Both the position numbers and the translations under genes were made by a program. The notes beneath the pieces were generated by a model that did no database searches, had not been told where the DNA came from, and saw only the letters and a list, made by a program, of their open reading frames with translations. A stretch of 64,000 nt of DNA from Uloborus plumipes (lineage: Eukaryota > Arthropoda > Arachnida > Araneae > Uloboridae): contig JAXGGA010003450.1 in the NCBI GenBank assembly GCA_038373865.1, forward strand, positions 38,390 through 102,389. Reading direction: 5' to 3'. Positions 14,301 to 29,300 of the stretch are shown here, piece after piece; the stretch's first letter is position 1; every line of letters starts with the position of its first letter.

Positions 14301-17300
14301 TTTTATTCCATACCCCACGGTATTAAGAGGGATTCAAAGGCACTGCCCCTTAATTTTTATTGAAATTTTAGTTTTAAAAACTAAAATTTTAATGAGCTTT
14401 GACTTTGTAGAGAAAGGAGGTCGGGACTTTCTGCACGAATCCTAAACCCGAAAATAATTTAAACTAGAAAAACTAATTAATGAATAATTTAGATTTAAAA
14501 AAATCAGTAAATTATTTAAATTAAAAAATACATTTATGAATAGTTGAAACAAAAATAAATTAGTTTAGTCCCCCCCCCCCCAAAAAAAAATTGATGGAGC
14601 AACTTGCACCATAATCCCCTCCTCCCTGTGGGCACTCCTGGCACCAGCCGCCTATGAACATTTTAATTTCAGTTTCAGAAGGTTTTCGATGGGAGCCCTA
14701 AACCCATGACGTCATCAAGGACAGCCTTAAATAACGTCAATTCTGAAAAAAAAAAAACGAAATGAGCTCAAACCCTTTTCCTTCTCTCTATGACCACAGA
14801 AAAATTGACCCATCTCCGAAAGCTCTGACACTAAAGCTTCCTTTTCCAATAACTTCCTGTAGTAAAATTTTAAAAAGTGTGTGCGGGGAGGGGGGGGGGG
14901 TGCTAAGCCTGATCATATCAGCCCCCTCAAAAATTCTAACGTATACGCCATTGTCATAATATGACAGTAAATTAAAATGTTTTCTATACCATTTACCGAT
15001 ATGCTTCCCATTTATTCACATGTATTTTAAAACGAAAAACACATGCATTTGAATTAAATATTAAATTAAAAGCAAACAGTAATCATTTCTTTCCGTGTTA
15101 CCTTTTTGGTGAAGCAAATGACAACTAAGGCGGAAGATCCACGTCCCGAAGACCCGACAGGAAAAAATTTCTTTCAACGAAAACGTCTTTCTTCCGCAAA
15201 CTGCCCTTTCTACTTTTCTGAAGCCTTCAAGCTCCCGCCAAAAATCATCACTCTCCAGACCGACACTTACACTATACTAAAATGCAACTTAATTTGGCAG
15301 TGACGTCACTACGGGTGGAGCCAATAAGAGCTCACAAGCAGTCAGCGATCTCCTCTAATTCGCCAAATAGGTTGTGACGTTTTATCTAGCTCGTTTTTCA
15401 TAGTCTTTTCATTTCATTTCTCACTCCAGAGTCGACCCTGGACCTACCACAACTTCGTGGTTTAACCGGGATAGGGCCCTGAAGAGAGCTTTGTTCTTAA
15501 TTTTGAACCAGAACCTAGGGTCGAGCAAACCCTAGGGCCCAGCACCCCTAGAAGTATCGTTTCACTTGGAGGACTTTGTGACCACGACATTTTTAACGTT
15601 CCCCAGCCACCTTTAATCAAGACGGTGGATCTTTGATCGGCTGGGATCGAACCCGGGTCTCTCCGGACACGAGTCCGATGCCTTACCGATCGGGCCACCA
15701 CGGCCCTTTTTCATAGGCTAAGGAATATTTCTACTGGTTAAAAAAAAATATCACAAAAGTGATAAAAGAAAAGAACTAAAAATCATAGCTCGTATTCCAA
15801 TTTTAGAAAATTTTATCTATCAGTTTTTTTTTTTGAGCCTGATATCATTGGTACCTCGCAGCACTCCTCATCTGTCGCTAAAGCACCCCTATATGCCACA
15901 GCACCCAGTTTCGGAACCTCTACCAAACGTGATAATTTTCCTCCAGTAAAAAAAATGTAAAATATCTAACCAAAGTAATGGCTGCTTTCTTATATACGGT
16001 AAAAGACAGTGCCTCCTTCCCTCCCCATATTTCATTAAGCTCACGTCATATCATTCAAGCACATATATTTATGCAATAAACATACAAGAGTTCCAGGAAC
16101 CGATGCCAATTTTAAAAATGTGGTTTTTTTGGGGGAGGGGTGGAGGTTACACAAAAATTCAAATTCAGCACGGGCATTTTGTCACCCCCTCCATAGCTGG
16201 CACCCGGGGCGGGCCGCCCCCCTCGCCCCCACCTTCCTACGCCACTGCCGACCACTGGTCCACACCAGATATTTTGTTATTACATTAAAACCCTCATAGA
16301 ACAGGTTTACACCTATTGTAATTATTATTCTTCAAAAGTTCACATATAAAATCTAACAACAAATTTCACTACAGTCGAATCTCAATAACTCGAAGTTTTA
16401 TAACTCGAATATCCCTTTATTTTGAAGTTTTTATTGGGTTCCCAGACTCTTGAGAACGCTGTGGGAGCTTCCTATAACTCAAACTACTGATACCTTGAAG
16501 CTTTTAGCTGTTTCCTTGGGACTTTCAGTTATCGAGACTCGACTGTATATTAATTTTTAGCAGTTATATCCAGTACAATCAAGGGAGGGGAGTGGCGTGC
16601 ATTAATCAGCAAAACAATACCTGAGATTCATCTTGCTGTGCTGCAATCAAGTTTTTCGTCTTCCTCACAATACAGTTCAATTTTTTGATGCCAGCTTGCA
16701 ACTCTGCGGCGGTAGAGTAGCCCAGATCTTGAAGAGCCTAAGAAGACAAAACACAGCATTTAAGTCCAAAAACAAATGCAGTTAAGATTTCAAACATACC
16801 TAGAAAAAAAAATGCATCAACTGCAAGAAAGGATGGGTATCAGGGCACATGTGCTTTGGAAATCTTTAGAGCAGTATTTCTGGTTTGGTTTCCAGAAAGC
16901 AGCAGGCTGTTGGCACAAAGAAGGGATGGCCAACATGCGGCAAGCGCGCCACCCTGTGTCATGGCAGATTAATGGCCCTGTGTCATGGCACGCGAAGGCT
17001 TGTTAAATATTCTTAAAAATTGAAAAAGAATATCATTTTCGGGAATTTTGTCAAACTTTAAAAACCCTACTAACTTTTAACCCTACACTGCATGATTTTT
17101 TGGTCTTTGAAAAAACTATATATATATTTCAATGTAATAAGAAAACATTAGTAAACATTTTTTAAAATTTAATTTTGAGGATAGATGGTTATATTTGCTT
17201 TAAAGATACCTAATACTTACTTTTTATGCTTGAGTTATGCTTGCTAATACTTACTTTTTATGCTTCCATATGCTTGGTCATAAGGATAAATAGTCCATGT

Positions 17301-20300
17301 ATCCAATTGGCAACGCTATGCAGTGTAGGGTTAAGGAAAGTTTTTAAATCTTATAATTCATTTACATTTGATATGAACATAATGATCAAGACATTGACGT
17401 TCAAAACATGGTCAGTATAATTGCTTTATCTAGAACTATAGTCATGCGCACCACCGATGACTTTGGCATATTTCACCATATTTCTTATTATTTCTTCACT
17501 ATTCACAATTTAAAGCATCTTGAGTAAAAATACCAACGTATTTTGAAGAAAAAGAAGGATGTTTTAATTTGATTGCATCCCGAGGCTTGCATATAATACC
17601 TAATAATGGGTTACTTGCCTTTATAGGCAAGTAACCCAGATTTAGGTTGCAGATCGGAAGAAAAAAAAATCAATGAAAAGTAAGTTCATAATGCGGAAAA
17701 AAAAAGAAAAAATTGGAGCAGATTTCAGACGTTGGCAGATTTGTGGCTCTCCACTGTATTTATCATAAAGCATTGAAAAAGTTGGAAACTAACCATAATA
17801 AACTTAATCTTGCCTTTCTCAAAAAATCCTCTTGGAGACGTATGAAGTAAAGCCCCCAAAAGTGTTAGATGTAGGATTGTACTTTAACACACAATGGTTG
17901 AACCCAATTAAAAAAAAAAAAAGAAAGAAAGAAAAGAAGAACAAAGAAAAAAAAAACATGACATCCGATCAATTAAACTTTTTTTTGTGTGAAGGAAAAA
18001 TTCATAAACAAATTTGGAAATTGCAAATGTGTGCATCAAATAAACTCACCAAAACTGCTTCATCATCTCCTTCTTCGAGTAGCTCCTGGACAGTTAAGTA
18101 TTCTTGCAGTCTCTCTTCATCAAAGGAAAGCTGAAAGGGGAAGTAAATTTCAGCACGTCACAAGAAAGAAAAAAGAAAGTGGAAATTAAAATGAAAATAA
18201 ACGTTAGTTTTTGTTATAGAAGCATTTTTTTTTCTTTGGTGGTAGGATATGAAAATATATCAGAACAGTGGAACCTCAATAATCTGGACTAGTAGAGAAT
18301 CCTGGGCGTCTGAATAAATGTAAGTACATATTAAACAAAATAACCTTCAAACTGGGCCAAGATACATTTATCAGCTACAACATAGTAAAAATTGTATTTT
18401 AAATTCAAGAGAATGAAATAATCCAGTTTTGTTAACTCAAATTCTCATAGCTTAAATATTCCGTTATCTTGAACTTTTCATTGAGTCCCAAAGTTTCATG
18501 AAGGCCATGGGAACTTCTTATAACTCGAAGCTTTAAGAGGTCCTTTAGGACTTAGAGTTATCGAGACTCAACTGTTTAAAACTGCACAACAAAAAATTGC
18601 AAAATACAGTCTACAAAAATACATGATTGCACTAATTCATCTTTAATTTATACAATATGTATATCTAAATGGCTCTCCAGATTAAGTAGAGTCCAGTTTA
18701 ATAGTGTTTGGATTAATGAAGGTTTATTGTATTCCCAGTTTTATATTTAGCACAAGTATTTTCATTGTAAATTATTTCTTCAAATACATAGGAAATATCA
18801 AGCTCATGGGGGTGAAGTTTCAGACTGGTATTCCGTTCTTGTTTTTCAGCGGTGTTCAGTATAAAATAAAAGCAGATTTTATCTCAACTTTTTTTGCACT
18901 TCTATTGATGCCTTGACAGAGTAGAAATTTGGAAAATATTTTCATTCAAATTTTTATTCACAGAAAATGGTAGCGTTATTGTTTTCAAAATACATAAATA
19001 AATAACTTTCTTTTGTCTGGATAACAAGAAAATTATAGGTCAAAAATAACAGTACTTGTATGAAATCTTTAGTTAAACATTAGATGATTTTGGCAACTGA
19101 GTCAAAACAAGAACCATTAAAAAAAACACATGAAAAGGATTCATCTAGTTATTTCGAAATACTTAGGATTAAGTCATTAAGTTGAATGCAGGTTATTATA
19201 GTATCATGAAACTAAAAAAAATTAAATGCAGAATAGAATTTTCCCAAATTATCTGGTTTTAGTAGTGCTAAATAATAGCAGATATAATACTCAGCCAATT
19301 AAAATTGCTTTGAAATGTAATGTTTTATTTAAATTAATTTAATTTAAGCTGACTATTGAAATATGTAAAAACTTTTGTTGATACTTAGATGAAACATTGA
19401 AACAATGCAAGAATCTCATCAAGAATTACAGCATTTATAAATTATCAAAATCATTATTCAACAACTTAAACAGGGGCAACACACTTTTTCCGCCCGTTGC
19501 TTCAGTCTCATAGCTTGGACTCTTTTTAGCAGAGCCTGACACTTCTCCATTTTGCTGCTATTACTGGTTGATGAACCTGGCAACTGAAAAAAAAAAGTTT
19601 TAAAGTACATTAAAAGTAGTAACTATGCGAAAAGCAAGCCTAACTTCCTTTAACATTTTACTTTACTACAATACATTTGTTAGAATATATCCCACTTTTT
19701 TTCACATACTGTCGGTTCCAAGAAATATTATTTGATAAATCGGGATATTTGTTTAAAGGGGGAATTTTTTAACATTGCCTATATGGCATGAGAAAATACG
19801 AGATGTTTTATTTGTATAAGCAGGGTATTTGTTTATCCGTTACACGATTAAGCAGGGCCGCTAGTATATTTTTAAGTTGTAAGATTTTTTATTCCTCTGC
19901 ATAGTCAGTAAGTTATGACAGCACACAATGAAAAAGAATGTCAAATTTTCAAGACTACCCCGAAATCAAATTACTCAAATCATTGTGAGGAAGACATTAT
20001 AAAATTTAACTTTCAGACTAGATCTAAAACAGATTGTCAACCATTGATATGGTGGACTAGCTAAAATTTGATCAGTTCTCACCTCAGCAATTTTTACCTG
20101 AAAAAGCTACTAAGTTTAATTATTCCAAAAAGTAAATAAATAAATAATAATAACAGCATATTATACAATATTTTTAACATTGTTTTAGTAATTACGTGTC
20201 ATAAATTTATGTGCTTTTTCTCAAGGATTCATTTATTAATGTACAATAATTACAATATAATTACTGAACTTTGAATTCGAGTATTATTGAAAGTAGGGTT

Positions 20301-23300
20301 TTAGTTGAAGTAGAACTCAGCAGAGCGCCTTTCCCCTAAAATGTATGGTTTTTGATTGTAAAAATAATGCAAATGCAATGTAAATTGGTTTTAAAGCATT
20401 GGTATTACTTTAATACACATACACAGTAAAATTAATATTATTATTATTATTATTGAGAGGAGGTCGGGGGTGTTGGAGAGAGAGAGAGAGGAAAAAAAAT
20501 AGCCTGATTGTTTTTTCAAATTTTTATCGGTTTGTGAGTCAATAGGGGTTGAGAAATACCATTCTAATGGATACGTTTTGCAACTTTTACAAGTTTAGTT
20601 AGCAAAGCAAAAGTTAAGTCAGAGTTTTAAAAAGTTCAACCTTATTGAATCAGGAATAATACTTACTGTAGCATACGGAAGTTGAACAATATGGGTATTA
20701 TTTTTGACATAAGCTTCATTTTCCCACTTTTGTACATCTTCCATGTAAGAGGAACTCACATACATGTGTTCATGGATCAGACTCTAACATGAGCAGAATG
20801 CAAATAACATTAGAAACATATAATAACATATTCAAGATTTTTAAAACATAATAACTTTAAAAAACCTTTAAAGGCACTCTAATTATAAGAGAATATAAAA
20901 ACACGGAGCTCTAAGCCATTTTACAGACATACACATCACTAACAGATACATAAAACACAATTTAAAAGTGAAACTTAATAAAGTTACACATCAAAATTAT
21001 AATTGTATGTTTTACAAATATTTTACATACCAACACATTCTATTTTTACACATTATGCTAAAATTATAGTCAAGTCTGCATATACTAAAATCCCTATAAG
21101 TGAAGATAACCTTTTTAATTTTATTTGTAACAATTAATTTCCAGCAAGTTCCACTAGAGACCGAAGGCAGTTCCAACTGACTGACATTTTCAAAACAAAA
21201 CCATAAGCATTTTGTCACATAAAAATCCCCCCTCCCTCCTCAGATTATTTTTCTTTTTAAGCTGTATTTAATGTCATAATTGAATTCCCATAATAAATTT
21301 TGGATGATTTTCAACTATTTAAAAAAAATAGCCAGAAAATATTGCTGAACTTCAATCACAACATTAAATTTAGCTTAAAAAAAGAACGTGAATTCTATCT
21401 TTTATTCTGAGTTACATACATACATACTAACAAATAAACAAGCAATCCCACATGTGAAACTAATAATTAAATTATAGTTTAAAAAAACTAAAAATACGCT
21501 TTTAGAGTTAATCAAACTAAAAAGCTTTAAACCATGATGTATTATAAGTTTACATGCACTTATAAAATACATCAACATGTAATATAGTTAGCCTTTAGTA
21601 TTAAGAATAGTATTAAATATATTACTTTTATATTTGCAAAGAACCTGAATTTTATCTTTTATTCAAAGTTACATACGTACAAACAAACAAACTGACAAAC
21701 AGACTCATGTGTGAAACTAATAAAAGCGTATTAAAAAGTAAAAAAAGATGGCAAAGTATTTTTCAAATAATGTAAAAAACCCACTCACCTCTGTACGGCT
21801 GGGTGTGATGACCGAAGAATGGACCGGGTACTTGAGTTGCAGCAGTCGCTGGAGGAAGTTGACCATGTGCTGCGACCCCACATTGATGCGCTTGGCATTC
21901 CGGACATCGAACTTTGAACGCACCACGGGCAGCACATGGGTGGCAGTGTGCCCCAAGGATACAACAAGCCCAAACACACCTGAAGAGACAATGAGAGATG
22001 AGTTTCCCTGAGAGCTTAAGGAAATTACTTTTTTATTTACTAATTGCAAAATTGATTTAAATGTTTGGAAATTTGTGCTGATAAATATTGTTCTAAAAAT
22101 TATAATTGCTTCTTAAATTTCTTTCAAATACAATTACAAATGCGATGACCAGCAACAGGCTCTGGCCCAAACTGGGCTAATCCTGGTCGAATTATAGACC
22201 CCAATGAAGATCAATGGCCCTCTTAAAGCTATTTACTCCATTGCTGCTCCTTACCGACTCTTCTGGTAAACTGTTCCATGCTCTCACTATACTGCTAAAA
22301 TAGTAATTTTCGTGAATTTCCAGCTTAGCCTGAGATTTAAACAGCTTAAAATAATTACGCCCTTGTCCTACTTTCCGTACAAAAATCTAACATCATTCAT
22401 TTTAATAAATTTAAACAACTGAACCATCTCCCCTCTGATTCTCCTTTACTCACGACTATACATATTAAGCATTCTAAGTCCGGAATCATAGTCTAAATTA
22501 GAAAATCCATTTACTAACCTTGTAGCCCTTCTTTGTACCCTTTTGAATAAATTTGCATTTCCAATAAATTTCATGTTTATTTTACTTTAAGCAACTGGAA
22601 CATTTTGTTCATCTTATCCATAATGCTGCAAAGTTTGACATAACAGTTGTTAAACCAGAAAAACCATTCAAGATGTCACAGCCCACACTGTGATTTTTAA
22701 TTCCCTCCCATTACATTAGTATAACTATCTTTTATTTTTATTTTTTGCTTAACTTTTAGGATTTTCTTAATAGGCTATGTTTTCCACCTCTGTTCCAGGT
22801 TATTTGATTGGTTTTTAAATTGGCTGAAGAGCTTCAGGAGGCTAAGCTTTTGTTCAACAACTTTTTACCCTTCAATCTGATGCTTTAGGGTGTCCATTTA
22901 GGGGTTGGGTTTTACGGTACAACAGCCTTTACAGACTATACTGCGCCAGACAATTGTTAAAATACAAAAAGGGGCCAAAAACATGAAATCCCTCGAGAAT
23001 TAGAGGACATAAAACTTCGAGAATTTTAAAATGCCAAAAATAGAACAAAAATGAAGTTTTAAATTTTGAAGAAGAGACCAAAAGAAACTGAAAAAAAAAA
23101 AAAAAATTTAGAAACACATAAAAAACACTTGAACCAAAACAAAGGACGAACACTAAATTAGACGCAGAAATCCAACCTCCTAAAAGAACAGGAACAATTT
23201 AAAATTGGCCCTTTAATGCCCCCCAACAGTTCCTTCAAAGATGGATGAAAATTATTAAATAATTTTACACGAGTATGATTGAAATTTGGACTATCAGAGA

Positions 23301-26300
23301 GGATATGCAACACTGTCTGAATGACATTACATGTGTTTCATATTCAAATTGGTTTGCAGCAAAAAATATTTGTATGGTTGAATTTGTATGATGGATGCGG
23401 AGACAGGCTATTTTGATTTGTTCTCTTCTGGTGATGTTTGATGCCTTGAAACCTTTAATTGATGGCTGCATGAGCCAGAATTTATTTAGCGCTTCTCCAT
23501 TCCAGGCTCGTACTACAGTATAAAAATGTTTGGAGCAAATATGTTTCTGATATAATTGAAACTGCAAATCTATTTCAATCTGTTTTGATCAAATTTAAAC
23601 ACAGCTATTCTGCTGTTAAATCAGTTCAAGATATCAGAAAGCAACCACCCTCCTTGCCCCAAACAAAAACATAAATAAAGATTTCAGTTACAACAATTAA
23701 TGGTGCAATGAGTTGAAAGAATCAAATACACGAAAAACCAACCTTTAGGCTTATAATTATAGTTGTAGAAACTGAAGAGGGAATCAATACCATATCCTAC
23801 TTGTGGAACATTGTAGCATTCAAAAAGAAGCTCTGACATTACTGAAATTGAAATAAATGTTTTAAGTCAAGATGATAAACAGCAAATTAAAGCTTTGCAT
23901 ATGAGCTAATATTTAGAAAAGTGCCAATTTGAGTCCCAAGTGAATTTTCACCAGTATTTCAATAACTAGCTAAAAAAATAATTTTCCCCAGAAAGAAGAT
24001 AAGTTTTTCTTTCATTTCATCTAATAACATCAGAAAAAAAAATTTTTTTTTCATCAGAAAATATTGTGTTTATACATCAAAAATCAGATCGGTAACGTAT
24101 CCCAAGTAGCAAAGCTTAGCATGCAAACAGGTCATGCGCACTTTCTAACTTCCCAAAAAAACGCACTTGCACAAAAAACGATTCTATTTTTACCCCTTTG
24201 TTAATATTTTACTTCATTTTTGTTTTAATTGATTTCTGATTTTCTAGCTGATGCGAAATGGGCGTGTCCCAAGTTCCGCCGTCAGAGTGGTAACAATAAC
24301 TTCCGATCTATGTTTAGGCTCCCAAAATCATTTCCTGCACCTATACCACGTGATACTGAGTACCTGGTGGAAAGTTTTATCGAATCGTAATTAAAAATTT
24401 GCACTTCTGCATCTAAAATTGTAGGTAAGATTTTTTAAAGTGATTTTATAAAATGTGTCATTTGAGTCATCAGATCGGTAACACGCTCTAAAATGCGCAG
24501 TTTTTATTATTTAAAAAATTATTTTATATATAAGTATAGTCCTTTGTTACAAGTGAAAAAACCACATGTTTGATTTTTGTTCAGTGCGATCGACTCGGAA
24601 ATAAAAAAAAAAACTTTGTCAGTTTGTCAGATCGGTAACAGTCAGAGCGGTAACATTGAAAAACAGCAAATATGTTACAGAACTAACTCACACGTTTCAG
24701 AATTATAAAAAGCAAAAATCATACTTTAGCCATATATATTGAATATTTTTGTTCTGAAAAATGTAAAGCAATGAGTTTTTGTACAATTGCTTCATTTGTG
24801 GTTTGTATGACCTAACAATAGAAGTTAGTAAAATAAGAAAAATTGACACTGCAGAAATTAAGTTAATAATTATTATTATTTTAATTAATTTATTTATTAT
24901 TATTTTTTTGTGCTTCAATTTCTCATAATTTCGCTAAATAACTAGATAATAACTAGCATGCTAAATTTGAATTTCTGATCAAGAAATTAAATTTCCTGCA
25001 ACTAATTAAAGAAAAGCAAGCAGCAGAGTTGTGTGTTGAAAAAGTTGAAGTTGTGTGTTGTTTTAAAACAAAACAAATGTTTTATTAGCTTGGATTTGGT
25101 AATCTCATAATTTATTTTATCTAAAAACCTTATCGCTCATTTTTATTTCCAAGAAATGCTTTTTCATAATGAAATTTGATTTTTTAGCCTAATATATATA
25201 TTTTAATATAATTATCTTAATTCTATGTTAAAAATGCAAGGAAATGATATCATATTTAGAGATGTTAACGAAGACTGAAAGCATAAACTCAAATATGTAG
25301 CTCATATTAACATCAGATCTGTAACATTCATCAGATCTGTAACGGCTTAAAAGTGAGTAATCTAAGGAGGGGGTAAATAACTTCCTTGACCTCCCCCCTT
25401 TTATTTTCTTGCATTTAGACCCAATTTAGACTTAAAATCCAATATTAGTTTTTTTCTGCAAAAAAATTTTTTTTTCAGAAAACTCCAACTTCAAATTGGC
25501 ACTTTTCTAAATATTGGCTCGTATAAGAAACTCACGTTATTCTACTTTCTTTAGTTTATATTAAGGTATCAATACCACTTTTTTTTGTAGATTTTAAATA
25601 AGTTTATTTATTTACTAAGGAGATCAACAGGTACTACAAGACTTGTTTTACAGTTGAAAAATACATCATCGGAGTGGGATCAAATCCCCAAACAAAAAGC
25701 TAAACTTTTATATTTTTTTTCTTAACACGTTGACAGCAAAGTTACAAAAAATTCACAGCACATGAGCTGAGCTAAGAACAGTGTACTTGTTAGCCAGTTT
25801 TGATTTACTGGTACCTTCTCAGAAGTCAAATATCCATATTAATGTCAGTGTACTCTGTAGGAAAACCAAAAATCTAGCACCAATGAGCTCACTCAAAGTT
25901 GATTCTGTTAACTTACATAACATGTTATAAATTCTGTTCACACAGTATGGCACAGCATGTTAAGAAAAGTAATAATAATAATAATAAAAAAGCTATGAGC
26001 AACTACAGCCAAAAAAACCTAGTTATTATAGTTAATTAGACAAAATTAGTTTTCAGCTTCACATGATATTGAATAGCAAAAGCTACAATTAATTTATATT
26101 GATAAACTATTCACATGAAATAAATATTTGATTTGAATAAAAATATTATTGAAAAAAAAATTGAACCGACTTCGGAACTTCACTCGGCAAGTGCTCTAAA
26201 AAGTAAAAAATAATTTTATTCTTTGAACACCATCGACACTACGTTTAAACATAAGTTTTGAAGTCGGCGCAAAAATACTATATAGAATCATACGAAACTA

Positions 26301-29300
26301 TAATTTAACGATACATATAAATTGCAATGAATCCAGCTTCTTTAATTGCATTCGCATACACTACATTGACAACCACATATTTATGTAATGGTACAAATAT
26401 TCAGCTCTTAATTTTCAATAGTTTCTCTGAAAAATATTGGCAAAATGTAATTAAACATCATTTCACCTATAGTTTTTGCACCGACTTCAGAACTTATGTT
26501 TAAACATAGTGTCGATGGTGTTCAAAGAATAAAATTATTTTTTACATTTTAGAGCACTTGTCGAGTGAAGTTCCGAAGTCGGTTCAATTTTTTTTTTCAA
26601 AAATATTTTTATATTATTCTTTTTAGTGTAAATGTACATATGAAATAAGGTAATGCTTCCATTACAAAACTTCACCTAATTTGCTTAAGTAAATGTTTCA
26701 TAAAATAAACTATGTAAGGAAAAAAAAGTAAGAAAGTATCAACACGTCTAAAATTTTAAACGATTGACACTAAAAAATAATCCTTGTTATTCTCTGATAT
26801 TTATTTGTGTACTAGTTTAATCAAAGGTTAAATATTAACGGCTTTTCAACTAATTTATAGTTCAAAACAACACTAGATTCTCTCGGTTCATAAAATTTTA
26901 CGACGCATTACGTACGTGGCGCTAATGAGTTTCATGTTTGCTTCAGTTAAGCCTTCATTCAAAATTTTCATTATCATTATAATAACTGTTTCATATAATT
27001 ACGTTTTGTAACAATGGATTTCATATTTAATCATTTAGGACAAATCACTTTAAATTTGACCAAAAATTTGGAGATTTTCCTCACTTTCTTCAGAATTCCT
27101 TTATCAAACCTTATGTAAATTAAGCAGGGTATAAAAAAATCAATGATTTTTTTTTTAAAAAATCAAAAAAATCGGATTTTTTTGATTTAAATCAGATTTT
27201 TTTGATTTAAATCAGATTTTTTTGATTTAAATCGGATTTTTTTGATTTTTTTAAAAAAATTAGAAACTTCAGTTATTAATTAATTTTTATTTTTGAACAA
27301 CTTACCTTTAAGTTTTTGAAAATAGAAAAATACCTTTGAAGTAAAGATTCACCAGTACGAAACCCAGAAAAAAGTGTTAGGAGCTAATCTGAAAATAATC
27401 CTGTCTACTAGCTAGGATAAAAATCAAATGGGGCAGGAAGCTCAACCTAATCCTCACTTCATTCAGCCCCTCCCCCCTCTTTATTTTGCTTTTGTTTTGT
27501 AAAGCTGGAATATGTTCCATTTCAACCACTAATAAAGACTGCCCCCCCCCCCCCCCCCAGTTGCTAATACAAGGCATACAAAATTCATCTTCTATTTGGT
27601 TGTTTTGTTTTTTCTTTTCACTGAAAGTATATCACACATTCTATCATGTCCCTCCCTCCTCAATTCACTCTTTGCAACACCTGCCCTGTATTTTCTTTAT
27701 TTCACGTATTAGACAACAAATAGCACTATTTGTGCATACATATTATTTGGACTGCAACCTTCCAGCATCTGGAGGGGGGATGACTAGGATTACTTTTCCA
27801 TTTATTAGATGGAAATCAAAGCTCTAAAAGAAAATGGTAAAAGTAATGAAATTGGGATTGTCCAAGAGAATTTTTTAAGGATTAAAATAAAAATTGATTT
27901 AAATCAATGATTTTTTTAAAAAAATCAATTGATTTAAATCGCGATTTAAATCACTGATTTAAATCAATTGATTTAAATCATTGACACCCTGAAATTAAGA
28001 CTAATAAAACCTGAAATATTACGAATCAATTAGTACCTGGTACGACGTTCAGTTCGTTGGAGTTCAAGAGAAAAAAGCAGGACATAGAAAGATACTCGAG
28101 GTTTAAAATTTTCAAAAAGACCATAGAAATGAATTTCATTATGCAATCCAGAGAAGCCTGGCGTTCAAAATGGTCATTATTACGATTACTGTGATCCCAA
28201 ATCCTTTTTTGAGAGATTTCTGCAGGTTCCCGTTATCGAACCTGGACCACAAGAGGATGGGACCAATTGGAAAGAAAGACCTTTCTAACAAAAAAAGAAT
28301 TTTTGAAATCGGTCCAGGCATCTTCGAGTAATCTTATAACATACAAAAAAAAAAAAAATTCTCCGACGAATTGTATAACCTCCTCCTTTGTTGAAGTCGG
28401 TTAACAAATAAACTTCACATGTCAAATAGAATATTCATTCAAAAAGAGGATATTTGAAATTATAGAAATTTGATTCTAGTCTTGAAATATTTTTTTTTAA
28501 TTGGCATTTAACCACAGCTCAGCACAAGAATCAAAAATAATTCACAGAATTTTTCAAAATAAGGAAGTGAATTGTTTATAAAACATGCCTTCTATAAATG
28601 AACCAGTCAAAAAATAATTATTGCTAGAGTAAAAACTCTCCAGGAAATAATAGGAGGGTTCACAAACTCTTAAGTGGGAAACAAAATAAAGCACTTCAAA
28701 GCACCTGATGTTCTTCACTCTTAATCCTTAAATATACTTTTACTCACACTGCCTTGAATAATTAGGGTTGCAAACAGGTTCTGTCAGAATGATGGGATGG
28801 TCTACACAGCCCTCTGTGTTGATACACAAGTGGTTGAAGATGTAATCAAAGATGGTCTCCTGCAATGGTTTAAAAATAGAATTAATTCAATGAAAGAGGG
28901 GGGGGGGGGGCAACTTAAATTAAATTAATAAAATACTTTAGCTTGAAATTTCTATTTAGAAAACTGTTTAAAAATCGAAAATATAATAGGGTCCAAAAAA
29001 AAAGCACAAAGAAGGATTAAAATTGAGGACAATGATAAAACCAACCTGAATATCAAATTGTGTCACAATGTTTTTGTCGAACTGGGTCTTCGACAGCCAT
29101 CGGACAACCTCAATATTTTTTATGTCATTTCCAATGTGGGTCTCATTTTCCTGCAAATAAGTTTCAGCAGACAAACGTTAATGACATTATTCATCTCTAC
29201 GATTGTTAAAGATATTTTTGATAAACGGTTACCTTTTTCCCACGAAGCTTGGCAACAAGGTTTCTAAACACCAATGTTGGTTTTTCTTCACTTGCCCATC

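Larger units (their letters stand above)
9938..16247. mobile_element. Inner hAT-type element, 6.3 kb
   Basis: The left end is CAGTGGCGTAGCAAGG and the right end is CCTTCCTACGCCACTG. The exact 8-bp duplication CCGACCAC flanks it at 9930-9937 and 16248-16255. Cargo includes a 2.8-kb fold-back (10099-12913), a G-run-rich region (13200-14900) and a SINE (15404-15705). No recognisable transposase frame was found despite the length. It lies in the Arp5 intron between exons 11 and 10. Confidence 0.75.
9207..16257. mobile_element. Outer hAT-type element with GTAG-rich ends
   Basis: The ends CAGTGGTTGGAAAAACTAC and GTAGCGCGCTACTTCCGACCACTG are inverted. The 8-bp duplication GTCCACAC flanks them at 9199-9206 and 16258-16265. 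The body carries many copies of GTAG/CTAC, including GTAGCGCGCTAC, as subterminal repeats. A second hAT element (9938-16247) inserted two bases from its right end. Without that insert it would be only about 733 bp. No transposase is seen. Confidence 0.75.

Noticed and set aside
21748..22011. 87-residue plus-strand frame and a 68-residue second minus frame over the same exon
   Set aside because: Shadows of the GC-rich Arp5 exon 6, which reads as Arp5 in the other minus frame.
27125..27991. CRISPR-like array from the GATTTAAATC repeats
   Set aside because: Repeats are contiguous and palindromic with no unique spacers, and they lie at the ends of a hAT-type element in eukaryotic intron sequence.
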